Assembly (NCBI GenBank): GCA_015680635.1
Contig: JAABOA010000725.1
Location: 1-11,422, forward strand
DNA from: Lunasporangiospora selenospora
Lineage: Eukaryota; Mortierellomycota; Mortierellomycetes; Mortierellales; Mortierellaceae
Length of the DNA stretch: 11,422 nucleotides
Direction of reading: 5' to 3'
Shown: one piece after another, positions 1-8,915 of the stretch
Numbering within the stretch: the stretch's first letter is position 1
Layout: each line of letters begins with the position of its first letter
Made by a program: the position numbers and the translations under genes
The notes under the pieces: model-generated
What the model saw: the letters and a program-made list of their open reading frames with translations, nothing else
Databases searched by the model: none
What the model was told of the DNA's origin: nothing

Positions 1-920
1 TTTTTGGTCACCGACCCTCGAATTCAATTACGCAATGTGGGGCCTCCCTTAGAGTAACCTCTATGATTGGTTGGACAAAGTCTTTTGACCCTTTTTTTTT
101 TTTTTAATAAGTTGGGTTACTGGCAACTTTGAGAGGACAAATCAATCGTCAAGATTGTAGAGATGGTGCTGTGTGGCATCCAAGATGGAATCGAGATGCA
201 TTAGAGAATTGTCCCATGCTCGATGCTAGTCTACCAAGACTCAAACGTTCAATAACAAACGAAAAAAGAAGGATAGGCATGCATGCATACAAGAGAGATG
301 GGTGCACAAAGATCAGCTTTGGCAAAGATAGAGAAAAGATCAACTCTTGGATGAAAGCGTCTCTTTGAGATGGTAAGGCCCCCGGGTGTTCACTTTGTAG
401 CCCTTGTTCATTCGGGGCCAGTCGTTCAAGAGAGAAGAGTGAGAGAGAGGAGAGTGTGGGGAAAGAGAACTGGTGTGTGGACCCAAAATTGAGATTTGCT
501 TCGCCGCGTTCGGTTCGGGGCATCGGCACGTGCAACTGGAGACATTCAAAGTTTATGGTTGGTCATGTCGACCAATGCTCTCTCGTGCCCCGTGAGTACG
601 CTTTAGGCGGTGCGGCACAAAAGAAGTCTCTGGTGGGCAGACAGACTCCAGAGATCCCCACTTTGATGGGAGGCCGTCGCTTCCTTTGTCTCCGGAGCCG
701 AAGCATCCGTCCCGCCAGCAATCTAGTTCATGACGCGATGGGACGCGTGTGCTCTTTGCATGGGTGCGGCTCTGTGGAATGGATCGGATGATGAAGAGTT
801 GTCACCATCCCTCTAATGTTACATTGGCCGAGTATCCAAAGTGACACTGATCGCGCGGCCCCTTTCTTCGGATCAGCATAACATTTTACGCCTGCCCTAG
901 CCTCATCTCCCAAGCTCTCC
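1..920. other. Upstream region without a supportable gene
   Basis: Open frames here are short, show no recognisable domain and have no convincing splice structure, so I annotate no gene. The left end has a T-run (about 91-105) and ATTGG (an inverted CCAAT) near 65, which might belong to a divergent gene off the left edge. The part from about 370 to 780 looks richer in G and C. Visible short palindromes are CACGTG at 527-532 and ACGCGT at 743-748; both resemble fungal factor sites (bHLH and MCB types) but are short enough to occur by chance. The right part is most simply the distal promoter of the SCP2 gene. Confidence 0.5.
823..827 (-). promoter_or_regulatory. Inverted CCAAT box upstream of SCP2 gene
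   Basis: ATTGG on the + strand reads CCAAT on the - strand. It lies about 95 bp before the TATA-like element and about 220 bp before the SCP2 start codon, a usual distance for a fungal HAP/NF-Y site. Assignment rests only on the pentamer and its position. Confidence 0.3.
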
Positions 921-928
921 TATTTAAA
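921..928 (+). promoter_or_regulatory. TATA-like element of SCP2 gene
   Basis: The sequence TATTTAAA lies 116 bp before the ATG at 1044. It is followed almost at once by a long CT-rich stretch, the arrangement seen in strongly expressed fungal promoters (TATA, then pyrimidine block, then start site). The transcription start itself cannot be read from the sequence. Confidence 0.55.
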
Positions 929-930
929 CT

Positions 931-1043
931 GCGTGCTTTCCCTTTCCTTTCTCTCCCATCCTTCTTCTCCTTCTTCACGCAACTCAAAGCACTCTTTCTT
1001 TCCCAACTCTCCACACTCCCACCACCAATACCAACTACTCACC
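931..1043 (+). promoter_or_regulatory. CT-rich core promoter / 5' leader of SCP2 gene
   Basis: The stretch is dominated by C and T on the coding strand, then becomes rich in CA just before the start codon (context CTCACC-ATG). It contains no ATG before the start at 1044. Pyrimidine blocks of this kind mark transcription start regions of highly expressed genes in many filamentous fungi, which fits the strong codon bias of the gene behind it. Confidence 0.5.
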
Positions 1044-1639
1044 ATGTGTAAGTGTCTTCTTGCACCATTGTCACCAGCCTGGATTCAAAAAGCATCGGAC
1101 CGACAAACACCTATTTTGCTTCATTCTGATGCAGGATCTGCAGGACATTTTGTTCTTTCATGGAGAGTTTGAACACCCAATATTAATCATTCCAAAACTC
1201 TCTTTTCGACTTTTTTTTTTCTTTTTTTTTTTTTTTGTCTCCAGCTGACTTTGCTGTTGCCGGTTTCGCTGCCTCTGACGTTATCGTCAAGATCAACGAC
1301 CAGCTCTCGACTTTGCCCGAGGCTGATCGCAAGGAGCAGGTCAAGAAGGTCAAGTGTATCTTCCAGTTCAACGTCAAGAACAAGGACGGAAAGGTCGCCA
1401 CCTGGACTCTTGACCTCAAGTCCGGTTCCGGTGCCCTGCACAAGGGTACCGTCACCGGCCTTAAGCCCGATATCACCATTGATGTTGCCGATGCCGACTT
1501 TGTCAGCCTTGCTGAGGGCAAGGCCAACGGCCAGAAGCTCTTCATGTCTGGAAAGATCAAGGTCAAGGGTGCCATCATGATGGCCACCAAGCTCGAGACC
1601 GTCTTCAAGGGTCTCCAGGGCCCTCAGGCCAAGTTGTAA
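1044..1639 (+). CDS. SCP2: Stand-alone SCP2-domain protein, peroxisomal (AKL tail)
   Basis: Small non-specific lipid-transfer protein of the SCP2 fold, expected in the peroxisome matrix, where such proteins bind or shield fatty acyl-CoA and sterols. Exons are 1044-1047 and 1245-1639. The first coding exon is only ATG plus one T. The 197-nt intron starts GTAAGT and ends in a long T-run with CAG. Joining T with CT makes Ser2, giving MSDFAVAG. The product has 132 residues, nearly all of it one SCP2 domain (about 13-120). It ends in Ala-Lys-Leu, a canonical type 1 peroxisomal signal, as in the single-domain yeast relative POX18/PXP-18. All 19 lysines use AAG, a bias that suggests high expression. 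The gene converges on SMC1. The family call is firm; the ligand is unknown. Confidence 0.9.
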
Positions 1640-1772
1640 ATTTGCCCAACAAGCTTCCGATTTGCCTTCTATACGTCTGAATAAAACTGTATTATATCGA
1701 AATTTTCAGCTCACTACTTGCAAGATTTTTTTTTTACCAATGATTGCTTTTGTCCTTTTGTACCCGCACCGT
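1640..1772. other. Convergent SCP2/SMC1 intergenic gap
   Basis: Only 133 bp separate the stop codons of two genes transcribed toward each other. The + strand carries AATAAA for SCP2. No AATAAA is visible for SMC1 on the - strand here; an A-run (T-run at about 1723-1732 on +) and the A/T-rich stretch around 1690-1700 are the likely processing region. Overlapping 3' ends of the two mRNAs are likely. Confidence 0.55.
1680..1685 (+). terminator. Poly(A) signal of SCP2 gene
   Basis: AATAAA occurs 41 nt after the SCP2 stop codon, a typical position for the positioning element of a fungal polyadenylation site. It sits inside the 133-bp gap shared with the convergent SMC1 gene, so cleavage would fall close to or within the 3' end of the SMC1 transcript. 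Confidence 0.6.
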
Positions 1773-4700
1773 CTATTCCTCAAACTGATCAAGTGCAAGT
1801 GTCAGAGTCTTGCTACTGTTCACTCCCTGATCACGATAGATCCCCACAAGTCCTTGGCCTCGTTCGTAAAGCGAACTCTTGAGCGAAATCACAATGAACT
1901 GAAGATCCTCAGATGCATGCTCCTGCAAGTACTGTCCAATTCGTGCCACATTCATGTTATCCAGTGCAGCATCCACCTCGTCCAACACAAAGAACGGCGA
2001 TGGACGGTACGAATGAATCGCAAACAACAGCGCAAGGGCAGCCATCGTCTTTTCACCACCCGAAAGCTGATCCATATCTCGGAATCGTTTCAATGGAGGC
2101 ATGGCATGGTACCGGATTCCATCCAGATAGGGCTCCTCAGTGTCTTCCAGCGACAAGTATGCCGTTCCACCCATCGGGAAAGCTGTCGACCGAGTCAGCG
2201 ACTTGTAAATCTCGTCAATCTTTTCGGAAATATGCTGGAACGCCTGCTGGAATCGTTCGTATCGCTCTTGTTTAACGGCACTAAAGGCTTCCTTGGTCAC
2301 TTTGGCACTCTTGCGGGCTGCATTAAACTCCTTGTCCGTCTGACTCAGACGGGCCTCCACACTGTCCAATCGCTCAATCGCCTTCATATTTGGAGCAAGT
2401 CGCTCAATCTCATCAGCAAGTAGGCGCAATCGGTCCAAAAACTCGTTCTCCATCTGTTCCATAGTGCTCGACTCGGAGGAGTCTGCCGCTTGCGATGATG
2501 AGCCTTGTTGACTATCAGAGAGTGAAAGTCGGTTCAGGTCTACCCCCGTGTTACCAAACGTCGGTCCTGCCGACAATGAAGAAGGTACCTGGCGCTGGTT
2601 CTCACTCAGTTCCGAAAAGTCGACCGTAATCTTCCAATCTTGACTCCGGGGTGGCTGGGAGCTGCTGCTTGGGGTACCAGAGTCCACATCCATGTCATTT
2701 TCACTGGAGGCTGAAGGACGGTAAAGCTCTACATCCTCCATCGGGACATCGTCCAGGGATCCCTTCTCCATAGGCAAATCGATCTGCTCCAGTTTGCAGC
2801 GTCTAAAAATTGACGAGCGCTCAGCATCAAACTTTTCAACCAGCGACTCCTAAATGGCAGAAAAGAGAGGGTATATTTAAGGCGGCGTGTCTAGTCCCTT
2901 GAACAATAAAAGAGTCTTGCAGGATTCGTAGTCTTTGAACGAGCATCATAAAGACATGGATTACCTTTGATCCAATATCCTTCACAAGGCCATCGAGCTG
3001 CTTGTTCCAAACGGCCACCTGTTTCTTGATGGATTCTGTCTGCTCAGATTGAACGCGGGTCATATCCTGGGCTGCTTCAAGCTCATGCTTCAATGCCGCA
3101 ATCTCCTTTTGCACTGCTACCTGATTCTCTTGAATCTCCTCTCGTTGCCTCTCAATAGCATCCAGGGTCTTGGCCTCGGATGCAATCGACTCGTACAACC
3201 GATCGAGTCGCTCCTTTGTCTCGTCCATGACTGTGGTCTCAAACAAGAGTTGATTACGCAGTTTTGACATGAGGGTTTCGAAACTCGAGCGCTTCTCCGA
3301 AAGCTCTTGTGATCGCTTGAGTGTGGATCCCTCATATTCACGAATATTGGCAACGCCAATCTGTTGACAAAAGTCACCAAAAACCTCATCCTCAATCTGA
3401 TGGACAATGGTCTCGATTCTCGAGACTTGGCGTTCTTGTTCCAAAACCTTTTGCCAAGAAAGCTCTGCCCTGGGGATCCGATCCGCCAATCCTGCCTCGA
3501 TCAACTTGATTTCTTCACGGATACCATTGAGCTTTCTCTTTGTGGCGCTCAGTTCTTCGCGTGCAAAAGACAGTTTGCTTTCGAGACCTGCCAGTTCACT
3601 CTTGAGGGCCTCTTCTGGCACACCTCGTTTCTTGACCTTGGAGAGCTCGTTCAATTGCGCCAACATCATATCGCGCTTTCGTTTCAGGTCCTCTACCACT
3701 CTCTCCTCCCAGCGTCGTGTTCCAGAAACCCCGCTCTGACCACCAGTAATAAGACCACTCTTGTGGAAAACGGTTCCATCCAGGGCGACAGCCTTGACCT
3801 GTTGGTTTTGATCATAACAGACCTGCTTGGCAATCTCAGTGTCGTCGCAGACAAGGGTGTCCCCGCAGACAAACCGGATGGCGTTCTCAAGAACCTCCTC
3901 GTACTGAATCACATCAATCGCCAGGCGAGCTCCTTTAGTCAAACTTCGCAAACGGTCGTTTACAGGCTTGACCACAAGAGTGTCCAGAGGAAGGAACGTG
4001 GCATGTCCCGACCTCTGCTCTCTCAAGAATTGGATACAATCGATCGCAGTCTTTTCTCTATCCACGACAATCGCATCCAGATGACGTCCCAGAGTGACGG
4101 AAATCGCTGCATCGTACTTGCGCTGCGTCGGCTTGCACAGGTCTGCAATGCGTCCATGAACCCCTGGAAAGATCTGCTTCAGAGACCGCAACATATCCTT
4201 CAGCTTTTGTTCCTTTTCGGATTCACGTTGGTCAAGCTTTGCCTCCATAAGCTGATTGAGCGTGTTTGTAAGTTTCTCGTTCAGGTCAAGTTCTGTCTTT
4301 TCGATACGATTTCGCTCGTTGGCAATGGTTTGAAGCTCCTGTTGGGTCTTTGCCTGGTCTTGCAAGATCTGGGCAATTTGTGATTCTGTTTTTCGTTGGT
4401 GCTCTGACAAAACCTGGTCCTGATCCCTCAGTCGCGAATTTTTCTGACTCAGCTCGTCGATAGTCTCTGTAAGACGACCATGCTCTTCACGAGTTCGCTT
4501 CAAGCCTCGCTTGAGCTGACCCAGCTGCTGTGCCTGACTGACCGTTCGAAGGGCAGCCTCTTCTTTCCTTGAAAAAGCAAGAAGTGGTATCGGTGAGTCA
4601 TACGGACAAGATGACAATAATTCAATGAGTCTCTAGAGAATGCATTCATCACCTAAAGATAAGGGCAGTAAATAAACCAATACGAACGTTACCTGGAACT

Positions 4701-6609
4701 GTATAATACAATCTCTTCCTGATCCAAAACGACGCCTCTCGACTTGTCCATCTTCTTGGCTTCTGCCTCAAATCTGGCTGCAGCCTTTTCAACCTGTGTA
4801 AGCTCTGCTTGTTGTTGTGAGATACTCTTTTGTTGGACCGTGTATGTTTCCTTGACTGTAATCTCGTTCGCCTTTAAGGACTTGTATTTTTTGGTGAGGT
4901 GCAAGATCTTTTCATCCAGACCTAGTGCCTCTGGGTGCTACACACATATCCATCACGATTGTCGGGTGTAAATGCAAGTCAGTGAATCAGAAGCAGATCA
5001 CAGAGTCAAGAAATTGCAGCATCAGCATAATGACAGACCATAAACAATTCCTTACCAAGTTATTAAGAGACTTTTCGAGTTTTGCCAGCGATCGCTCTTT
5101 CCGATACACTTCATGCTGAGCAACAGCGTGCTCTTTCTTGGAAGATCTCAAAGAGTCTTCTACCGCCGCCTATAGTTTGTCAGTACAAGTGTTAGCTAAA
5201 TCGTCGACTATACAGCTAGCTCTCTGAAAATAGAGACCAAAACAATCGGTCAAATCTTACCAATTGGTCTTGGGCCTTCTTTAACGTCTCGTTCTTGTCC
5301 ATGATAACCCTTTCCGTGCCAGTGATATTCCTCTCAATATGGAATAGTTTCCAGACAAGGTAATTCACCTGCAAATCTGCCTATAGAAAAAAAGAAGATA
5401 GAGCCAGTGTTAAGAGACAAGCATTTCGTTCCGCAAAAAAAAAAAAGAGTCAGTATTGTCAAATACCTTCTCCTCTTGAAGCGTCTCGAATCGCTCCGCC
5501 TCTGCCTTTTGCTCTTGGTACTGCTTGATCTCTGCGTTGATGCCCCTTTTCCGATTAAAGTTAAATGTCGAGTTTTCAACAGCCCTTTCCTGTTCTTGGA
5601 AAAGGCGGTCATATTCGCTCTTTAGTTCAAGAGACCCACTGATTTGCTCGATAAGCCGTGTGAGATCCTTTGGCGATTGAGATGCAATTGCTTCCACATC
5701 TCCCTGTTGGTATTGATCCGATGGCGTGAAATAATGTCGAGTTGGCGAATGAATGCAACGCGGAGAGCAGAGAGAAAGAGAATAAAGGTGCATCAGAATA
5801 CTGGGGTATAAATCCTATATCTGTTCGCGACACGAATATCATTGTGACTCAAGAAAAAGCAGACGTACCTGGAACACCAAAAAGTTCCTTGCTTTGACGA
5901 GGATGTTGATTTCCTGGAGCGCTTTATCGTAATCAGCATAGAGCATAACCCTGTCGTTGATCTTGTACTCGCTAACGCCAACCATGTTTACGCTGATCGG
6001 AGTGTATTATCACAAGGTTTAAAGTGACAAAAGATTTTAAGTACAATGTGGTGGTGAACTGGTCAGGGTTAACACGTAGCATACATCAGGCACCACGTAC
6101 CTTCTCGTGAACCGGATTTCCGTGCCGTCAGTCTTTTGGTAGACAGCCATAACCCATGTACTGCGTGGGTCAGAGTCACTAGCAACTTGTCGAGATGCCG
6201 AAGAGCCAGCACCAGGGCGACTGTCCTGGTTCTCGGTTGCTCTGTCGCGATAGATGAGTTCTTTGAGTTGACTGGATCGGAGCTGCGCGGATTTGACACC
6301 AAGAACAAATGAGATGGCGTCCATAAGATTTGACTTTCCTGTTGGGCGGGCATGGGGGGCAAAGAGATGATATCGTTAGCAAGCGCTAAATTAAAGGGGT
6401 TCTGTGCTTGAAAGTTTGCAGCAACCAAAAAAATTAAAGCGTGGCCAAATGAATGAATGCCTGGAGAATGAGACGGACAAGAGAGCATGGCTAACTGTAC
6501 CTGCACCGTTTGGTCCGATAACACATGAAAAGTCATGGAAAGGCCCAATAGTCTGATGTCCCTTGTAGGACTTGAAATTCTCAAGCTCAATGCGATGTAG
6601 TCTCCCCAT
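1773..6609 (-). CDS. SMC1: SMC1, cohesin complex ATPase subunit
   Basis: Core subunit of the cohesin ring. With SMC3 and a kleisin it entraps sister DNAs in the nucleus and acts in cohesion, loop formation and repair. Exons on the - strand: 6609-6501, 6338-6101, 5992-5869, 5703-5467, 5380-5261, 5169-5056, 4937-4693, 4567-2965, 2849-1773; total 1288 residues, slightly above the roughly 1230 of known SMC1. The start [17 protein letters not shown] matches the family N-terminus. Walker A GPNGAGKS is at 32-39. The N-terminal head ends near FLVFQGDVE, followed by coiled coil, a hinge at about 525-675 ([12 protein letters not shown]; end near KSGLITGG), then returning coiled coil. A Ser/acidic linker lies at about 960-1065. 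The C-terminal head has signature LSGGEK (1192-1197), Walker B FFVLDE with D1220/E1221, and D-loop ALD. No frame break or missing catalytic residue was seen. Introns crowd the first third; exon 8 is 1603 nt long. It shares its promoter region with RPF1. Confidence 0.96.
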
Positions 6610-6690
6610 TGTAACCAGTCCTGAGTTTTGGGAGACAACTAGAGAGGAGGAATGGGCGAGGACAATTAGGGCAAGAAAAGAGATTTCGCC

Positions 6691-6698
6691 GCGATGAG
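6691..6698 (+). promoter_or_regulatory. PAC-like motif (GCGATGAG)
   Basis: GCGATGAG equals the core of the PAC element known from promoters of ribosome-biogenesis genes in budding yeast. It lies 337 bp before the RPF1 start codon and 82 bp before the SMC1 start. RPF1 is a ribosome-biogenesis gene, so the functional match is reasonable, although the distance is longer than usual in yeast and no clear partner RRPE element (AAAAATTTTT-like) is seen. An 8-mer match alone is weak proof. Confidence 0.4.
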
Positions 6699-6859
6699 AA
6701 AAGAAGACAAGAAAAAGAGCTGGGTAGAGTCCTTGGATGGAGAGCAGTGGAAAGTGCAAGCCAATGGTAGGCGTGTGGAAAACAGATGAAGGGTCTAGGG
6801 GAGGAGAGGAAAAAAGTCCAAAGATTGTCATTACCGCGTCTCTTCCTTCCTCTTCAAAA

Positions 6860-6889
6860 ATGGTGGCGCAAAGGATCGAGAAGTCTTAG
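6860..6889 (+). other. Possible upstream ORF (9 codons) before RPF1
   Basis: An ATG followed by eight sense codons and TAG (product MVAQRIEKS) lies 146 nt before the RPF1 start codon, in a different frame. It would matter only if transcription starts upstream of 6860, which cannot be told from the sequence. Confidence 0.2.
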
Positions 6890-7035
6890 TGACTGTTTTC
6901 AATTTGATTCTTGTTTTCGTTTTCCTCTTTTTTTTTTCTTTTTTTTTTTTTAGCATTGCCAGGTTCGCTGTTTTATTCAGTTCATCTCTACCTGATCAGC
7001 CTCCATCTTTTTTGGTCCATTTACCAGCAGCAGCA

Positions 7036-8435
7036 ATGGTTGAAATCAACACTATCAAGAACAAGCTTAAGAGAGATGAGCTTTTCCTAAAGCAAAAGAC
7101 GGCCAAGGCCAAGGCCAAGCGGGACCGCCGTACTGCTCTTAAGAATGAAGAGGCTTCCAACCCCGAGAAGAAGGAGGTACTTTGACACAGACCTCGGGCA
7201 CTACCCATATTGATTCTTGCTTTTTGAGATTTCTTTTTATCAATTGGATCGGCACTGACGATTTACAATTTTCTGGTTGCCTCATTTAGAAACGTCTCGC
7301 AGAAAATGTCCCCAACACACTGGAAAACACAAGAGAATTTGACGAGACAATGGTCGAGGAGGACGAAGAGGTTGCGGCTGATGAGGCCACGGATGAGTTT
7401 GCGCAGTACTTTCAGAATGGAATGACACCAAAGATCCTCATTACAACCAGCAAGGGACCCAGTGCAGTATGTCCGAGATCAAATTTTGACAGTCTTGAAT
7501 TCTCTGTTCGATGAAAGCGTATCCAGTATCAAGGGACTCGTAATTGTGCAGGAGTATTCACTTTCCCCCCCCTATCTTTTGACTCTACTATTGCATAGAG
7601 CGTCTACGAGTTTGCAACAGAGCTTGTCGATATCTTTCCAAATTCGCATTTCGTCAAGCGGAGACCACAGTTTGAGATGAGGCACATTGTCGAGTTTTCA
7701 AAGAACCGGGACTTTACAGACGTGATGATTATCAACGAGGACAAGAAGGAACCCAGTAAGCGACTATTTCCTCTTTTTGCCTTGACAACGAGAGAATTGC
7801 AGGGATGATCTAGTGGCATGGTCTGATATTGAACATGGCCCAACTCCTTTATTCTTTTTTTTCTTTAAAATTTCTAGATGCGCTTACTTTGATTCATTTG
7901 CCAGATGGACCAACAGCTCACTTCAAACTTAGTTCCATCGCACTCAGCAAAGAGATTGAGGGTCACGGACGGACTTCGTCGCATAAGCCAGAGTTGATTC
8001 TCAACAACTTCAACACTCGTCTGGGACACACTATCGGTCGCATGTTCACAGCATTGTTCCCACATGTCCCCGAGTTTCAGGGAAGACAGGTAGCAACGCT
8101 TCACAACCAGCGAGACTTTATCTTTTTCAGACGTCATCGGTATGCGACCCCCTGCACTCTCTTTTCAACGCGGCATGCTTTTTTTTTCTCTACAGCGAAT
8201 AGTCGCGAGGGACATGACTTGGGTAACTCATCCTATATATATATATATATATTTTTTAATTTCGACAACTAGTTACATGTTCAAGAATGCTAAGCGTGTC
8301 AATCTCCAGGAGCTTGGACCTCGATTTACGTTAAAGCTCAAGTGGCTTCAGAAGGGCACCTTCGACCGCAAAGGAGAGCATGAATGGATGTTTAAGCCCG
8401 AGATGGAGACCAGTCGTCGCAAGTTCTTCTTGTGA
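7036..8435 (+). CDS. RPF1: RPF1, Brix-domain 60S ribosome biogenesis factor
   Basis: Nucleolar factor needed for maturation of the large ribosomal subunit (27S pre-rRNA processing); Brix proteins bind rRNA. Exons: 7036-7176, 7290-7466, 7599-7755, 7878-8139, 8273-8435; product 299 residues, close to yeast Rpf1. The start lies in a good context (GCAGCA-ATGG) and begins [16 protein letters not shown]. Residues 1-47 are lysine-rich, then comes NTREFDET and an acidic stretch (about 68-85). The Brix domain begins near PKILITTS (94-101). It contains [22 protein letters not shown] (165-175) and LGHTIGRMF, then the sigma70-like motif [10 protein letters not shown] (259-268), and ends in SRRKFFL. Two codons are rebuilt across introns (Asn159, Arg246), and both restore conserved family sequence. 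The gene is divergent from SMC1 and in tandem with the RING-CH gene 480 bp downstream. Confidence 0.94.
8234..8251. repeat. (TA)9 microsatellite in RPF1 intron 4
   Basis: Nine TA units lie about 20 bp before the acceptor of RPF1 intron 4 (8140-8272), followed by a T-run. It has no coding effect and is a plausible polymorphic marker. Confidence 0.85.
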
Positions 8436-8915
8436 GACTGGGGAGGGTCAAAGTGGTATCTCAACAGGGCTTTGGGACAGTCGACTCTCTTTCTCTCAGC
8501 TTCACTCATTTGGAATCTTGTATAATATATTCATAAAGCTGTTAGCCGTAGATGTTCCGTTGTGATCACTGTCATTGTTTACCTGGGTATATTTTATTGG
8601 TCAACGTCGTCATGAAACTGCAATAGCTCTTTTCACATACTCTACCAAAAAATACTTTCTTTTTTCAAAGAAATAGCAAAGGTATGCACAGCAGACAGTT
8701 TCATTGTTGGGCTGCTGATGGTCTGTCTGCCCACGGACCTTCAAGACGACTCTGAGAGTTCTTGTGTCACCCTCCCCCCCCTTCTCGGCATGATCCATGT
8801 TCCTTTTTTTTTTTTTTTACTCTCACGTCAAAAGAAAGGGAACATAACCTTGTCTTTCTCCTTGCTCTCTCTCTCTTTCTCTTTTTTTTTTGCATTTGTC
8901 GACAACTGTGAAATA
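8436..8915. other. RPF1 3' region and promoter/leader of RING-CH gene
   Basis: No gene seen. The left part is A/T-rich (TATAATATATTCATAAA near 8521-8537) and probably holds the RPF1 poly(A) site, though no exact AATAAA is present. The right part has a C8 run (8774-8781), a T-run (about 8807-8819) and a CT-repeat block (about 8850-8891) ending just before the start codon at 8916, resembling a fungal pyrimidine-rich initiation region. Confidence 0.5.

Larger units (their letters stand above)
6610..7035. promoter_or_regulatory. Divergent promoter region between SMC1 and RPF1
   Basis: This 426-bp stretch separates the start codons of two genes transcribed away from each other, so it must hold both 5' leaders and both promoters. 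No TATA box is obvious for either direction. Visible elements are a PAC-like motif at 6691-6698, CCAAT at 6761-6765 on the + strand, and a long T-rich tract at about 6927-6951 that precedes the RPF1 start. The T-tract ends in TAG, so a 5'-UTR intron acceptor there cannot be excluded, but no good donor was found. Confidence 0.6.

Noticed and set aside
456-791. Open frame of 111 codons upstream of the SCP2 gene
   Set aside because: No domain, low-information composition and no splice or promoter context; it is probably a chance open frame in GC-richer DNA.
788-850. Possible box C/D snoRNA (ATGATGA at 788-794, CTGA at 847-850)
   Set aside because: Only three weak flanking pairs could form a terminal stem, no clear D' or C' box is present, and a 7-mer plus 4-mer at this spacing is expected by chance.
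1662-2423. Open frame on the + strand (253 codons)
   Set aside because: It is antisense to SMC1 exon 9, which encodes the conserved C-terminal ATPase head; no domain is visible in the antisense frame.
3364-4383. Long open frame on the + strand (339 codons)
   Set aside because: It lies fully opposite SMC1 exon 8, which has clear SMC1 sequence. The translation shows no known domain, and long antisense frames are common over coiled-coil coding DNA.
4640-4660. C-box-like GTGATGA on the - strand in SMC1 intron 7
   Set aside because: No D box at a suitable distance within the intron and no terminal stem.
8718-8915. Signal peptide or extra membrane segment for the RING-CH protein
   Set aside because: The hydrophobic stretch comes from translating T-rich and CT-rich leader DNA; the ATG at 8916 gives a normal disordered N-terminus.
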